The position numbers were made by a program, and so were the translations under genes. Below the pieces are notes generated by a model. That model was not told where the DNA came from and ran no database searches. It saw nothing but the letters and a program-made list of their open reading frames with translations. This document shows, in pieces, positions 9,491 through 18,806 of a stretch of 64,000 nucleotides of DNA. Numbering within the stretch: position 1 is the first letter of the stretch; the number at the start of each line of letters is the position of its first letter. Where the stretch lies: assembly GCA_049889175.1 (NCBI GenBank), contig JBMHDW010000013.1:21295-85294 (forward strand), in the 5' to 3' direction. This DNA is from JBMHDW01 sp049889175. Lineage in GTDB: Bacteria > Pseudomonadota > Gammaproteobacteria > Comchoanobacterales > Comchoanobacteraceae.

Positions 9491-10597
9491 CCCAATTATA
9501 CCAATGTGAACACACCACTGTAATATTGATGGTGCTTGGTTTAGTTTAATACTTTGTAACGATAATACTGCAGGAAGTATGATATTTAAAATTATTACAA
9601 AAAGACCTGCTAACTTTAATAATGCCAACGCAGACAAAAAAACGTGCCCAAGAATTAACGCAGGAATGGCAATAATTGAGATAACTAAAAAACCCTTATA
9701 TTGATTGCTCACTGGTATTGCATCTTGTAAAACATCATATAAACTTTTACTCACGCCAATAAAAGAACTCACCACTGCTGCAAGATAAAATACTATTGGC
9801 ATACTTCTAAGCCAGTGGTAGCTGTTCGGATTTTGCTCTTGGATTAAATGGGTCAGTGATGATGGGTTATCCGTGACTTTTACTAAATAATCCATTGATA
9901 GATTCCCAATTAATATTGTCGTATAAATGGAATACACCAATAAAATGAACACCGCACCAATCACAAGCGCGATCGCCAAACTTCGAAAGTCATATTTGAG
10001 ATAATCTGAGATACTCGGTACAATAATCTGAAAGCCAAATGCTGCTATAATAATAAAGATTATACTTGAGTCAAAAGTAAGCGCTTTGCCTGAATACCAA
10101 AGATGGCCAACATCAAATATTGATAGTAATGTCACCATCAATAAGGCAAATGAAATAAGCAACAAATACATAACACCGCGATTAATCCAATCGATCATGT
10201 AAGTGCCAATGAGCAACCCAATCATTAATAAAGAGATAATCGCATAACTTATTATCCCCAGCATATCATGCAGCACATGAACATAAAATCCCATGAGTGT
10301 GTAAAAAAGTAACATCAATAATAGCAAGCTTATATTTCTAATATTAGGACCTAGAATAGTCGCGATTAAACTAAAAAAACTTTTACAATTTGGATGTCGG
10401 CAACAGACTTTAGCCAACATTAATGCTGTAACCAACATGAGTACTGACGCACCTAAAAACAGCACCAATGTCATTGAAAAGCCAAAGGACTGTGCGACAG
10501 TATGAATGCTGACTGTTGAACCACCAATAGACATACCAGCAACTAATAATGCTGCACCAAGTATGGTTGAAAGATTATTATGACGCTCTTTGTTCAT
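9446..10597 (-). CDS. Amino acid permease, aromatic/hydroxy amino acid (HAAAP) type
   Basis: A membrane protein of about 383 residues with eleven predicted helices. The first helix carries GAALLVAGMSIGGSTVSI, the glycine-rich pattern typical of HAAAP transporters (TyrP, Mtr, TnaB), and later come AAFGFQIIVPSISDYL and FIGVSKSLYDVLQD. It is expected to be a proton symporter for tyrosine or tryptophan; the substrate cannot be read from sequence. The ATG at 10597 was chosen because the family begins there; the upstream TTG at 10639 would add 14 hydrophilic residues. It overlaps the upstream MFS gene by 20 bases and is the last gene of the lptF-lptG-MFS operon. Confidence 0.88.
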   Translation of the reverse strand: MNKERHNNLSTILGAALLVAGMSIGGSTVSIHTVAQSFGFSMTLVLFLGASVLMLVTALMLAKVCCRHPNCKSFFSLIATILGPNIRNISLLLLMLLFYTLMGFYVHVLHDMLGIISYAIISLLMIGLLIGTYMIDWINRGVMYLLLISFALLMVTLLSIFDVGHLWYSGKALTFDSSIIFIIIAAFGFQIIVPSISDYLKYDFRSLAIALVIGAVFILLVYSIYTTILIGNLSMDYLVKVTDNPSSLTHLIQEQNPNSYHWLRSMPIVFYLAAVVSSFIGVSKSLYDVLQDAIPVSNQYKGFLVISIIAIPALILGHVFLSALALLKLAGLFVIILNIILPAVLSLQSIKLNQAPSILQWCVHIGIIGLAIILMIQFFVPIF

Positions 10598-11846
10598 AAC
10601 GTAAACAGTTTGTTTCTTTGATGAAGAAACTAAGTACAATTGCGATAATCATTGCAATTGGGATAATAATAAAGACATCTCTAACGCTGTAGGACTTCAG
10701 TAACACTGTCACTGCAGGCACCAGTAATGTACCAAATAACACTGAGATTGCATTAACCAAACCAATAGAAACCCCCGTTACAGATGAACGATGAATCTCA
10801 CCAGACATAGCATAAGCGACTACCAAACCACCAAGTGCAATGCCCATCAAACAGGTCATAAAAAGCTCTAAATAAATACTCAAGTCTAAATAGACAACCA
10901 CAGTTACAAGAACCAATGATACTAGCGCAGACCACAATAAAAATGGTCGTCTTTTTTTCATCGAGTCAGACCAGGCCCCAATGATGAATCCACCTACAGT
11001 AAAGCCCCAAAAAATAAAGAGTATGGCAAGCTTTGCACCCCACTCAGCTTGTACTTGCCCCACATCCATAACCCAAGACTGAGTAGTGATAAAAAACTTT
11101 TTCCCCATCACTTCACCCAATAATATTAAAGGGACATATAACATACCAGCAAAACTACCAACAAACCAAGTTTGGGGATGTTTTATAACAACCCAAAATT
11201 GCTGTAAAAAACTTGATGAACCTTTGTCTTCAGTTGCTTTAGCTTGATCCGATCGATCACGAATTATCAGCCATGCAAGAGCAGAAAGCGCCATAAAAAA
11301 TATTGAAAATCCCCAAAAAACGCCCTGCCATGTCCACTGAAAATAGCCAAAAAAGAGGTCTTCAAAAAGCGGTCTTTGGACAGAGGCTCCAACCATCCCC
11401 ATAGCTTGAGTTAACCCTGCCAACATTCCCAACTGATGCGGCGGAAACCAAATTGTTGCCAGTCGAATAGCTGAAATAAATGCAAATGATGCCGCAATAC
11501 CCAAAAGAATACGCGAGCCAATCATCCATTCAATGTGACCTGATGTCACAAAGATCAATTGGCTAATACCAACCATTAATAACCCTAAAGACACGATCCG
11601 CCTTGCACCAAATCGGTCAATTAAAATACCAACAGGCAGCTGCATGATCACATATGGAATTAAAAATGCTGTTGCAAAATAATTAACAACGTCATCACCT
11701 GTCAAATCTGAATGGCTATTGGCGATAAATTGACTAATACTTTCAGGACTGACCCTCAAAATATAGGCAAAATAGAAAAATAATGCTCCTATTAACCAAA
11801 CTATCCAAGCATACAATGATGCCTTCTGTGGCGCAGTTTTAGTCAT
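10578..11846 (-). CDS. MFS transporter, 12 helices (possibly Pht-like nutrient importer)
   Basis: A major facilitator protein of 422 residues. Visible signatures are FAYILRVSPESI in helix 1, the loop-2-3 motif PVGILIDRFGARRI and the helix-4 arginine SRILLGIAASFAF. An AAGGAG site precedes the ATG at 11846; a longer frame upstream lacks a site. It overlaps the lptG stop by 4 bases (ATGA). The N-terminal region resembles transporters used by intracellular Legionella-like bacteria to import amino acids or nucleosides (Pht family), but this is by eye only and the substrate is unknown. Confidence 0.85.
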   Translation of the reverse strand: MTKTAPQKASLYAWIVWLIGALFFYFAYILRVSPESISQFIANSHSDLTGDDVVNYFATAFLIPYVIMQLPVGILIDRFGARRIVSLGLLMVGISQLIFVTSGHIEWMIGSRILLGIAASFAFISAIRLATIWFPPHQLGMLAGLTQAMGMVGASVQRPLFEDLFFGYFQWTWQGVFWGFSIFFMALSALAWLIIRDRSDQAKATEDKGSSSFLQQFWVVIKHPQTWFVGSFAGMLYVPLILLGEVMGKKFFITTQSWVMDVGQVQAEWGAKLAILFIFWGFTVGGFIIGAWSDSMKKRRPFLLWSALVSLVLVTVVVYLDLSIYLELFMTCLMGIALGGLVVAYAMSGEIHRSSVTGVSIGLVNAISVLFGTLLVPAVTVLLKSYSVRDVFIIIPIAMIIAIVLSFFIKETNCLRYEQRAS

Positions 11847-12922
11847 AAACGACTCCTTTTTGACAAAAAATATTGTGTTCCATACGCAAGAACAACAATA
11901 AGTATGGTAGTTAACCATAAACTATGATTCCATGATAGTCCACAATAATGAAGATTTACAAATATAAAACCGGAAACTTGAAGCACAGTAATACCAGTAA
12001 GTAAGATAACCATAAAGAATACCAAAGGATTCATTGGAATACTGATTAGAATGATACTCGCTAACGCGGATGACCACATGGCAAAGCAGCCCTTAATGGG
12101 CATCATCAATCGCTGCCAGAAGGCTTCCGAATATTGCATCACTGGCAAACCTGAAACAGTATGATTCATTAATTCAAAAAGATTTTTCAGCGTCAATAAT
12201 GATGGTCTATATTGACTCAGCATCATGATATCTAAATCAATGCTTGTTTGCCATTCTAAGTCATCTAAAACGGTCTGATCTGGCGTTGACTCTGTAAAAT
12301 GATATTGTGTAATGTTTTTTAGTCGCCAAAGTCCTGGAGAAATCACTTGACCCGTTTCAGCATGTTCTAGCAAATACATGTGATCATTTTTAAAGTAATA
12401 ACGATTAAAATTTGATATTTTTTCACCGCTTTTGGCATCAAAGTCAATAATATTAATGCCATGTTCTGTTTGTTCTGTAAGCCAAAAGTGTCCATCATGC
12501 TTAATGGCTTTACCATTTGATAGCCACTCAACACGTGCTGCTTTTACCCTATTTTCTAACCATGATGAGACATCATCATTCACAAAAAATACTACATACC
12601 AGGTAATGGAAAATATGAGTAGTGATTTTAATAACCTTTTAGGCGTGAGACCTAGGCTGTAGAACGTGTTTAGCTCTCCACGTTGATGGGTAGTATAGAT
12701 AAAAGCAGCTATTGCTAAAAATCCTATAAAAACATACATATCATTCCAACGTGATGGCAAAATACCAATCGTATAAATAATTGATTTATAAAAATAGTAT
12801 GAACCTGAACTGATATTCTTTTGCTCTTTAACCCAGTCAATTAAAAACGTCATGAGCGAAAAAACACCCAAAACCTTAATGGAAAATAACCACATCTGAC
12901 GATTAACAACGCGTTGAATCAT
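11843..12922 (-). CDS. lptG: LPS export permease LptG
   Basis: LptG pairs with LptF in the inner-membrane LptB2FG ABC exporter that extracts lipopolysaccharide towards LptC/LptA. It shows the YjgP/YjgQ layout: N-terminal helices with LGLTPKRLLKSLLIF (coupling helix region), a periplasmic beta-jellyroll from about residue 100 to 260, then C-terminal helices. It has 359 residues. The start at 12922 overlaps lptF by 20 bases. LptF and LptG are hard to tell apart by sequence; gene order (first lptF, second lptG) guided naming. Confidence 0.9.
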   Translation of the reverse strand: MIQRVVNRQMWLFSIKVLGVFSLMTFLIDWVKEQKNISSGSYYFYKSIIYTIGILPSRWNDMYVFIGFLAIAAFIYTTHQRGELNTFYSLGLTPKRLLKSLLIFSITWYVVFFVNDDVSSWLENRVKAARVEWLSNGKAIKHDGHFWLTEQTEHGINIIDFDAKSGEKISNFNRYYFKNDHMYLLEHAETGQVISPGLWRLKNITQYHFTESTPDQTVLDDLEWQTSIDLDIMMLSQYRPSLLTLKNLFELMNHTVSGLPVMQYSEAFWQRLMMPIKGCFAMWSSALASIILISIPMNPLVFFMVILLTGITVLQVSGFIFVNLHYCGLSWNHSLWLTTILIVVLAYGTQYFLSKRSRL

Positions 12923-13976
12923 ATAAACGCCTCCACAATTGATAACCTATGACTAATCCAGCTCCACCAAGATAAGGAAGAACCAAAACAAAGTAGTTCG
13001 CACTAGCACCATCGACAAAAAGTCTATCTTGCATGAGACGTAACACATAATAAATCAGCACGAATAGTCCCATAGTTAGAAATTGCGACCTCATTTGACG
13101 GGGATGAACCCTGACAAACTGCATACTCAGTACAAACATAAAGATGATTGAGAACGAAGGAAAGAGCATTCTATTTAAATATTTGAACATTGTTTTAGAT
13201 GATAGTGATTGAATAACTGTGTTAAATGTAGGAAATTTTTCATCCATATTATCTTTTGAGATAGCCAATGCTGGCATAGGCAAAGTTAACTGCTTAAAAT
13301 GAATTTTCTCGAAACTTTGATCATCTCTTTCTAGGTACAACATACCATCTTGAACATTGATTTCATTATTTTGATCTTGTTCAATTTTAGATGCATGCAT
13401 TAACCAATTTTGCTGACCATTATTTTGATTGGATAAGTAAACATTACTGATGTATTGATTAGGCTTTATTTCATCGGCAAAAATAACCATTGGCATTTGC
13501 CCATTCCTGAAATTAACATAAGTAAACTCTTTCTCGTTTAACAATGAAAATACCCATTCATTTTTGTTGCTGTTTAGATAGCTTTCCATTTTAAATAAAC
13601 TCAGCGGTTGAACCCAAGCTGCAATAATAAATACAAAGACTGATAATAGTATGACAAGTGGCCAAAGTACTTTTTTGATCATTGTTAACGAAAAACCTAA
13701 TGAACACATGGCCAATAACTCATATTGACTCGACAAACGAAACATAAATAACGTAACTGCTACTAGAATAGTTATAGGCGTCAAAAGCGTTAACAACTTT
13801 GGTAAAATACCCAGCAAGATATTAATAAACAACATAATACCTGGAACTTTTCCTAAATCAGTGATTGTAATAGCTGTAAATATCATTAGCAATAAAAACA
13901 TCATGATGCCAAAAATAAATAGCCACTCCTGGACTGCTTGAATTCGTATGTAGCGTTGCATTTTCATATCAAGCAT
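12903..13976 (-). CDS. lptF: LPS export permease LptF
   Basis: First gene of the pair and the partner of LptG in LPS extraction. It shows YjgP/YjgQ topology: three N-terminal helices with a SQYELLAMCSLGFSL coupling segment, a periplasmic domain (about residues 110-250) and C-terminal helices with VHPRQMRSQFLTMGLFVLIYY, which matches the conserved PRQGR..S..P region of LptF. About 357 residues. Candidate starts are ATGs at 13976, 13967 and 13961 or a TTG at 13985; none has a strong ribosome site. It is divergent from valS. Confidence 0.92.
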   Translation of the reverse strand: MLDMKMQRYIRIQAVQEWLFIFGIMMFLLLMIFTAITITDLGKVPGIMLFINILLGILPKLLTLLTPITILVAVTLFMFRLSSQYELLAMCSLGFSLTMIKKVLWPLVILLSVFVFIIAAWVQPLSLFKMESYLNSNKNEWVFSLLNEKEFTYVNFRNGQMPMVIFADEIKPNQYISNVYLSNQNNGQQNWLMHASKIEQDQNNEINVQDGMLYLERDDQSFEKIHFKQLTLPMPALAISKDNMDEKFPTFNTVIQSLSSKTMFKYLNRMLFPSFSIIFMFVLSMQFVRVHPRQMRSQFLTMGLFVLIYYVLRLMQDRLFVDGASANYFVLVLPYLGGAGLVIGYQLWRRLYDSTRC

Positions 13977-14013
13977 TTTACGCAATTCAAATCAAAATGA
14001 AAAGATGAATAAC

Positions 14014-14042
14014 TTGTGCTTTAACCAACCATTTTGTAGAAT
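14014..14042 (+). promoter_or_regulatory. Sigma-70 promoter for valS
   Basis: A -35 TTGTGC (14014-14019), a 17-bp spacer and a -10 TAGAAT (14037-14042) lie 27 bases before the valS ATG, in the divergent lptF/valS gap. Confidence 0.55.
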
Positions 14043-14068
14043 AACGCGAACTTCGAGGATATACTGCT

Positions 14069-16807
14069 ATGCTTAATGGGCCATTTAATCCATCACAGGT
14101 TGAATTCAAGTGGAATGATGCCTGGCTGTCAAATCAAACACCATACATTGAAGAGTGCCAAGCACCTTTTTCTATCGTGATTCCACCACCTAATGTGACT
14201 GGAACGCTTCACATGGGCCATGGCTTTCAAATGACTCTGATGGACACATTAATTCGATTCAATCGTATGAATGGCCATCCAACACATTGGCAAATGGGGA
14301 CTGATCATGCAGGCATTGCAACTCAAATGGTTGTTGAGCGGCGTCTTCATCAGGATGGTACCACCAAAGAATCCTTAGGGCGTGAAGCTTTTACAAAGAG
14401 CATGTGGGATTGGGTTGATTTCTCTGGCGACCATATTCGCAATCAAATAAAACGCATGGGCTTTATGGTAGATTGGTCAAGTGAACGATTTACATTAGAC
14501 CCAGAGCTCTCAAAAACCGTCCAACATGTTTTCCAAAAAATGTACCATGACGGCCTCATTTACCAGGGTGAAAAGATGGTGAATTGGGATACTCAATTGA
14601 AAACAGCTGTTTCAGATCTTGAGGTTGTTTCTGAATCGAAAACCATTCCGCTATACACCCTTCAATACACGTTATCCAATAATCCTGATCAATCTATTTC
14701 TGTTGCAACGACACGACCTGAGACACTTTTTGGAGATCAAGCCATTGCGGTCCATCCGGATGACTCTCGTTATCAGCATTTGATTGGGCAAACCGTTTGC
14801 ATTCCATTAACTCAACGTCATATTCCTATTATTGCAGATGATTATGTTGATCCTGAATTTGGCACTGGCTGTGTTAAAATAACTCCTGCACATGACTTTA
14901 ATGATTTTGAGGTTGGCAAGCGACACCAACTTAAGCATTTAAATATTATGAATCAGGACGGCACGCTCAATCACCATGTGCCTCAAGCATTTCAAGGATT
15001 AGATCGCTTTGTCGCACGTAAGCGCATCGTTGCATCGCTTGATGAGTTAGGATTGTTACAAGCCCAAAACACTCATCAAACTCAAGTGCCTTATGGCGAT
15101 CGTAGTCAAACGATACTTGAGCCGCGGCTAACACGACAATGGTTTATGAAAATGTCAGATTTAGCCAAACGCGCATTGACCACTGTTCAAAAAGGTGACA
15201 TTCAATTTCACCCATCATTCTGGGTATCCACTTATGAACATTGGTTAAATAATATTGAAGATTGGTGTATTTCTCGGCAACTATGGTGGGGCCATCGCAT
15301 CCCCTGTTGGTATGATGATGAGGGCAAAGCCTATGTTGGCAGTGATGAAACCAGCATTAGACAGCAATACCAATTGGCTGACAATATTTCGCTACAACAA
15401 GATGAAGATGTTTTAGATACCTGGTTTTCTTCGGCATTATGGCCGTTTTCTACCATGGATTGGCCAAATATCAATTCTCAGAAATTTCAGCAATTCTTTC
15501 CAAGTCATGTTTTAATTACTGGTCATGATTTAATTTTCTTTTGGGTTGCTCGAATGATTATGATGAGCCTATATCTTACTGATGAAATTCCCTTCAAACA
15601 TGTTTATTTTACCGGCCTAATAAAAGATCCACAGGGCCAGAAAATGTCTAAAAGCAAGGGTAATGTTGTTGACCCAATTGATCTTATAGAGGGTTCTAGC
15701 TTGCAAGCATTAATTGACAAAAGAACCCGTCATATGATGCAGCCACAGCTAGCAGAAAAAATAAAAAAAGCCACTCAAAAATCCTTTCCAAATGGGATTG
15801 ATGCTCATGGTACAGATGCATTACGTTTTACTTTCTTAGCATTATCTGGTGGTAATCTTGATATACGATTTGATTTTAATCGGTTAACTGGGTATAAGCA
15901 TTTTGCTAATAAAATCTGGAATGCTAGTCGTCTAATCTTAATGAATACTCCCGAAGACATCACGCCTATATCAACACCATCATCAATGATTGATCACTGG
16001 CTGCAGCAGCACTTTAATTCCACCATTACTGCTGTTCATCAGCACATCATTCAATTTCGATTTGACCTTGCTGCACAAACACTACATACATTTGTTTGGG
16101 GCATCTTTTGTGATTGGTATTTAGAACTTATCAAACCTCAGTTACATGAAAAATGCCAGCAAACGCTTGCTTTTGCAACCAGTAAACTAATGGATATGTT
16201 AACATTAATGCATCCTTTCATGCCCTATGTTACTGAAGAGATCTACCAAAGTTTGCCGTTTAAAAAAGGTGATGGCTTCCTTATCAATACACCCTACCCA
16301 GTCACACAAGATGCATCAACACATGACTTTGAGCAGATTGAAACACTTAAATCCTGGGTTAGCGCTATTAGGACATTGCGTGCCGAAATTCAATTACCAC
16401 AGTCAACTTACATCGATGTTTTTATTGCAACAGACAGTCAAATGCAAGCTGCTGTTCATCGTTACCAAGGCTCTCTGAAACCGATGATTCGTGGTCAATC
16501 AATTCATACCATTGATCACTCGGAGTCGATAAACCGGTCTTGTTTAAGAATTGATGATAGTAATGCTACTTTGTATATCCCTTTAGCTGATCTGGTTGGT
16601 TTACAGCAAGCCATCAGTGGATCCCAAAAGAAATTAGATCAACTCTCTAAAAACATTGCTAAAACACAAAGTAAACTTGATTCACCACAATTTATTGAGA
16701 GGGCCCCGGAGCTTGCGAAAAAAACTCAAGAGCAACTTCATGACTATCAAATGAAGCATGACCGATTAAAGCAACATTTAGATCAACTTTTAGCCTCTGA
16801 GATCTGA
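14069..16807 (+). CDS. valS: Valine--tRNA ligase
   Basis: Charges tRNA-Val. A class I synthetase with the HIGH box as TGTLHMGHG, the editing domain (TTRPETLFGDQAIAVHP), KMSKS as QKMSKSKGN, an anticodon-binding domain and the C-terminal coiled coil (last 70 residues, K/Q-rich) that is specific to ValRS. At 912 residues it is slightly shorter than E. coli ValRS (951). A GAGGA site lies upstream of the ATG. Its 3' end overlaps the convergent pgi gene by 25 bases. Confidence 0.98.
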   Translation: MLNGPFNPSQVEFKWNDAWLSNQTPYIEECQAPFSIVIPPPNVTGTLHMGHGFQMTLMDTLIRFNRMNGHPTHWQMGTDHAGIATQMVVERRLHQDGTTKESLGREAFTKSMWDWVDFSGDHIRNQIKRMGFMVDWSSERFTLDPELSKTVQHVFQKMYHDGLIYQGEKMVNWDTQLKTAVSDLEVVSESKTIPLYTLQYTLSNNPDQSISVATTRPETLFGDQAIAVHPDDSRYQHLIGQTVCIPLTQRHIPIIADDYVDPEFGTGCVKITPAHDFNDFEVGKRHQLKHLNIMNQDGTLNHHVPQAFQGLDRFVARKRIVASLDELGLLQAQNTHQTQVPYGDRSQTILEPRLTRQWFMKMSDLAKRALTTVQKGDIQFHPSFWVSTYEHWLNNIEDWCISRQLWWGHRIPCWYDDEGKAYVGSDETSIRQQYQLADNISLQQDEDVLDTWFSSALWPFSTMDWPNINSQKFQQFFPSHVLITGHDLIFFWVARMIMMSLYLTDEIPFKHVYFTGLIKDPQGQKMSKSKGNVVDPIDLIEGSSLQALIDKRTRHMMQPQLAEKIKKATQKSFPNGIDAHGTDALRFTFLALSGGNLDIRFDFNRLTGYKHFANKIWNASRLILMNTPEDITPISTPSSMIDHWLQQHFNSTITAVHQHIIQFRFDLAAQTLHTFVWGIFCDWYLELIKPQLHEKCQQTLAFATSKLMDMLTLMHPFMPYVTEEIYQSLPFKKGDGFLINTPYPVTQDASTHDFEQIETLKSWVSAIRTLRAEIQLPQSTYIDVFIATDSQMQAAVHRYQGSLKPMIRGQSIHTIDHSESINRSCLRIDDSNATLYIPLADLVGLQQAISGSQKKLDQLSKNIAKTQSKLDSPQFIERAPELAKKTQEQLHDYQMKHDRLKQHLDQLLASEI

Positions 16808-17985
16808 CATAAATAGTCATCAAAATGTTTATCAATTGAGGTCTTGGCTAATAATGACTTACCCAGCGCCACCCCAGGCTGATTGAATGGATCGAGCTGA
16901 TAATGCTCAGCTAATGCAAGGGCTTTTAACTCATACATGGTCATCATAGCGCCTATTGCATGGGGGGTAAGGGATGAGATGATGCCGAGCGAAACACACT
17001 TGTTTTCTCTGCATTGGTCGCCACCAAACCTCAGACCTAAAGCCTGTGCATAGGCTAATCTCGCTAGTGAATGCTGATCGCCCTCAACCCAAATATCAAT
17101 AGGATTATCAGCAATATCACTGGTTAGTAGTTGTAATGATGCATGCTGAAAATCAGGCCCGATATCACCCAAAACATATTGAAAAAAATAATTTTTATCT
17201 CCTGACTTAGCATAAAACTTGCCGAGTGTCTCCATCATCACTTGTTGAATGTAAGGAATAAAGTTTGCAAATGGCTTACCATAAAGTGCAATAAAATAGG
17301 TCTTCTTTTCAAGTGACTGAATCACCCATTGATGAAACCACTGAGGCTTCTCGTAACAAATCGTTAAATCCATTTCTTTAGCACCATTTAACCACTCTTG
17401 CATCCAAGGCCTTCCCCATCCGAGGTAGATAGAAGTACTTGTGGCACCCCAAACAGAAAATCGTCCCGAGACCCAATTGGGAAATACAATAATATGAGTG
17501 GCTAAAAATCCCATATTAAGTGCTTTTTTGGGGTCCGCAGTAACGATAAATTGACGCGTTACATCAATATGGTGATCGATGATCGCTTTCTGAGTTAGCA
17601 GCTCATCTGTCGTCATGGATTTTGAGACAAAAATAACTGATGTTGTTTTATCATGAAATAATCTTTGTAATTGCTTACAACGTTGATCTGGTGTTGACCA
17701 AAAATAAAGCTCATGCTTTGGCGTTCTTAGCGAACTAAAGGCAGTTGCTAAACATTTTGGCCCAAGAACTGAACCACCATGACCAACATGGATGATTGGT
17801 CCATTGATTACATCACTCCATTTATCAGCCTCATCCATCCATGCTACAGATTGTTTTTGACTCAGCATAGGGGCTGAGTGATGATCGTGATGTAAATACT
17901 GTGCTAATTGGTAATCCTTAACTGATAATGTTGATGGGGTATCTAAATACCACTGGATGTTCGAAGCAATCTGATGTTTCTTCAT
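16783..17985 (-). CDS. pgi: Divergent, shortened glucose-6-phosphate isomerase
   Basis: Predicted to interconvert glucose 6-phosphate and fructose 6-phosphate. Recognisable PGI positions are VSKSMTTDE (phosphate loop), SGRFSVWGATS (active-site Arg), QVMMETLGK (catalytic Glu region), GPDFQHASLQ (catalytic His) and NQPGVALGK (catalytic Lys). At 400 residues it is far shorter than the usual 540-550 and strongly diverged around every motif. Fold and active site seem retained but activity is not proven. It is the last gene of the minus operon radA-lpxD-galU-pgi, 8 bases after galU, and overlaps valS convergently. Confidence 0.82.
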   Translation of the reverse strand: MKKHQIASNIQWYLDTPSTLSVKDYQLAQYLHHDHHSAPMLSQKQSVAWMDEADKWSDVINGPIIHVGHGGSVLGPKCLATAFSSLRTPKHELYFWSTPDQRCKQLQRLFHDKTTSVIFVSKSMTTDELLTQKAIIDHHIDVTRQFIVTADPKKALNMGFLATHIIVFPNWVSGRFSVWGATSTSIYLGWGRPWMQEWLNGAKEMDLTICYEKPQWFHQWVIQSLEKKTYFIALYGKPFANFIPYIQQVMMETLGKFYAKSGDKNYFFQYVLGDIGPDFQHASLQLLTSDIADNPIDIWVEGDQHSLARLAYAQALGLRFGGDQCRENKCVSLGIISSLTPHAIGAMMTMYELKALALAEHYQLDPFNQPGVALGKSLLAKTSIDKHFDDYLCQISEAKS

Positions 17986-17993
17986 ATAGGCAC

Positions 17994-18806
17994 CTATATG
18001 CTCATCTCTTCCATCGACGTAGCAATATGAATATTGGCATCAACAAAACCTTTTGTTTGCCCACAATCAAACCTTTCACCATTATAGACAATACCGGTTA
18101 GCTCATCTCGATTGGCCAAAACATCCAATGTTGGTGTAAGTTGTATTTCATTTCCAGTAGTGTACTTTTGATTTTCTTCTAAAAATCTCATTGTATTTGC
18201 GGTTAATAAATAACGCCCAATGACGGCATATTGAGAATTAATGGTGCCTAGCTCTGGTTTTTCAATTAAATGCTCAACTAATCCATGATCTTTTAGCATG
18301 GCAATGCCGTACCGATTGATATCTTCTTTAGGCACTTCTTGTAATGCAATAACTGAATGCCCACATTGTTCATATTTATTGATTAGCTGACGAATACATG
18401 CATTATTTTTATTCGTTACTGGCATAAACTCATCAGGTAAAACAACAACAAAGGGCTCTTTTCCAATCACGTGCCGCGCACACCAAATAGCATGCCCCAA
18501 ACCCAGAGCTTGAGGTTGCCTTAAGTACGAAAAGGTTGCTTTCTGAATATGTTGCTGATCACTTATTGGCATGTAAGCACTTAAGTCTCTTGAAAAGTAA
18601 GCATCAAAATGTTCTTCAATTGATTTTTTCTGACTATTAATAACAAAATAAATCTCAGTGACACCCTCATCAATAAGCTCCTCTACAACATATTGAATTA
18701 GAGGCTTATTTACAATTGGTAGCATTTCTTTAGGACTAGCAATGGTTGCTGGATAAAATCTTGTCCCTTTACCTGCAACAGGAATGATGGCTTTTTTAAC
18801 ACTCAT
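17994..18806 (-). CDS. galU: UTP--glucose-1-phosphate uridylyltransferase
   Basis: Makes UDP-glucose for envelope polysaccharides. The nucleotidyltransferase signature KKAIIPVAGKGTRFYPAT is at the N-terminus. Also present are SPKEMLPIVNKPLIQYVVEE, VVLPDE (metal site) and the sugar loop LVEHLIEKP. It has 270 residues, at the short end of the GalU range. The start overlaps the lpxD-like gene by 4 bases (ATGA), showing tight coupling. With pgi and the phosphomannomutase at 26-27 kb it would supply nucleotide-sugar precursors. Confidence 0.95.
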   Translation of the reverse strand: MSVKKAIIPVAGKGTRFYPATIASPKEMLPIVNKPLIQYVVEELIDEGVTEIYFVINSQKKSIEEHFDAYFSRDLSAYMPISDQQHIQKATFSYLRQPQALGLGHAIWCARHVIGKEPFVVVLPDEFMPVTNKNNACIRQLINKYEQCGHSVIALQEVPKEDINRYGIAMLKDHGLVEHLIEKPELGTINSQYAVIGRYLLTANTMRFLEENQKYTTGNEIQLTPTLDVLANRDELTGIVYNGERFDCGQTKGFVDANIHIATSMEEMSI

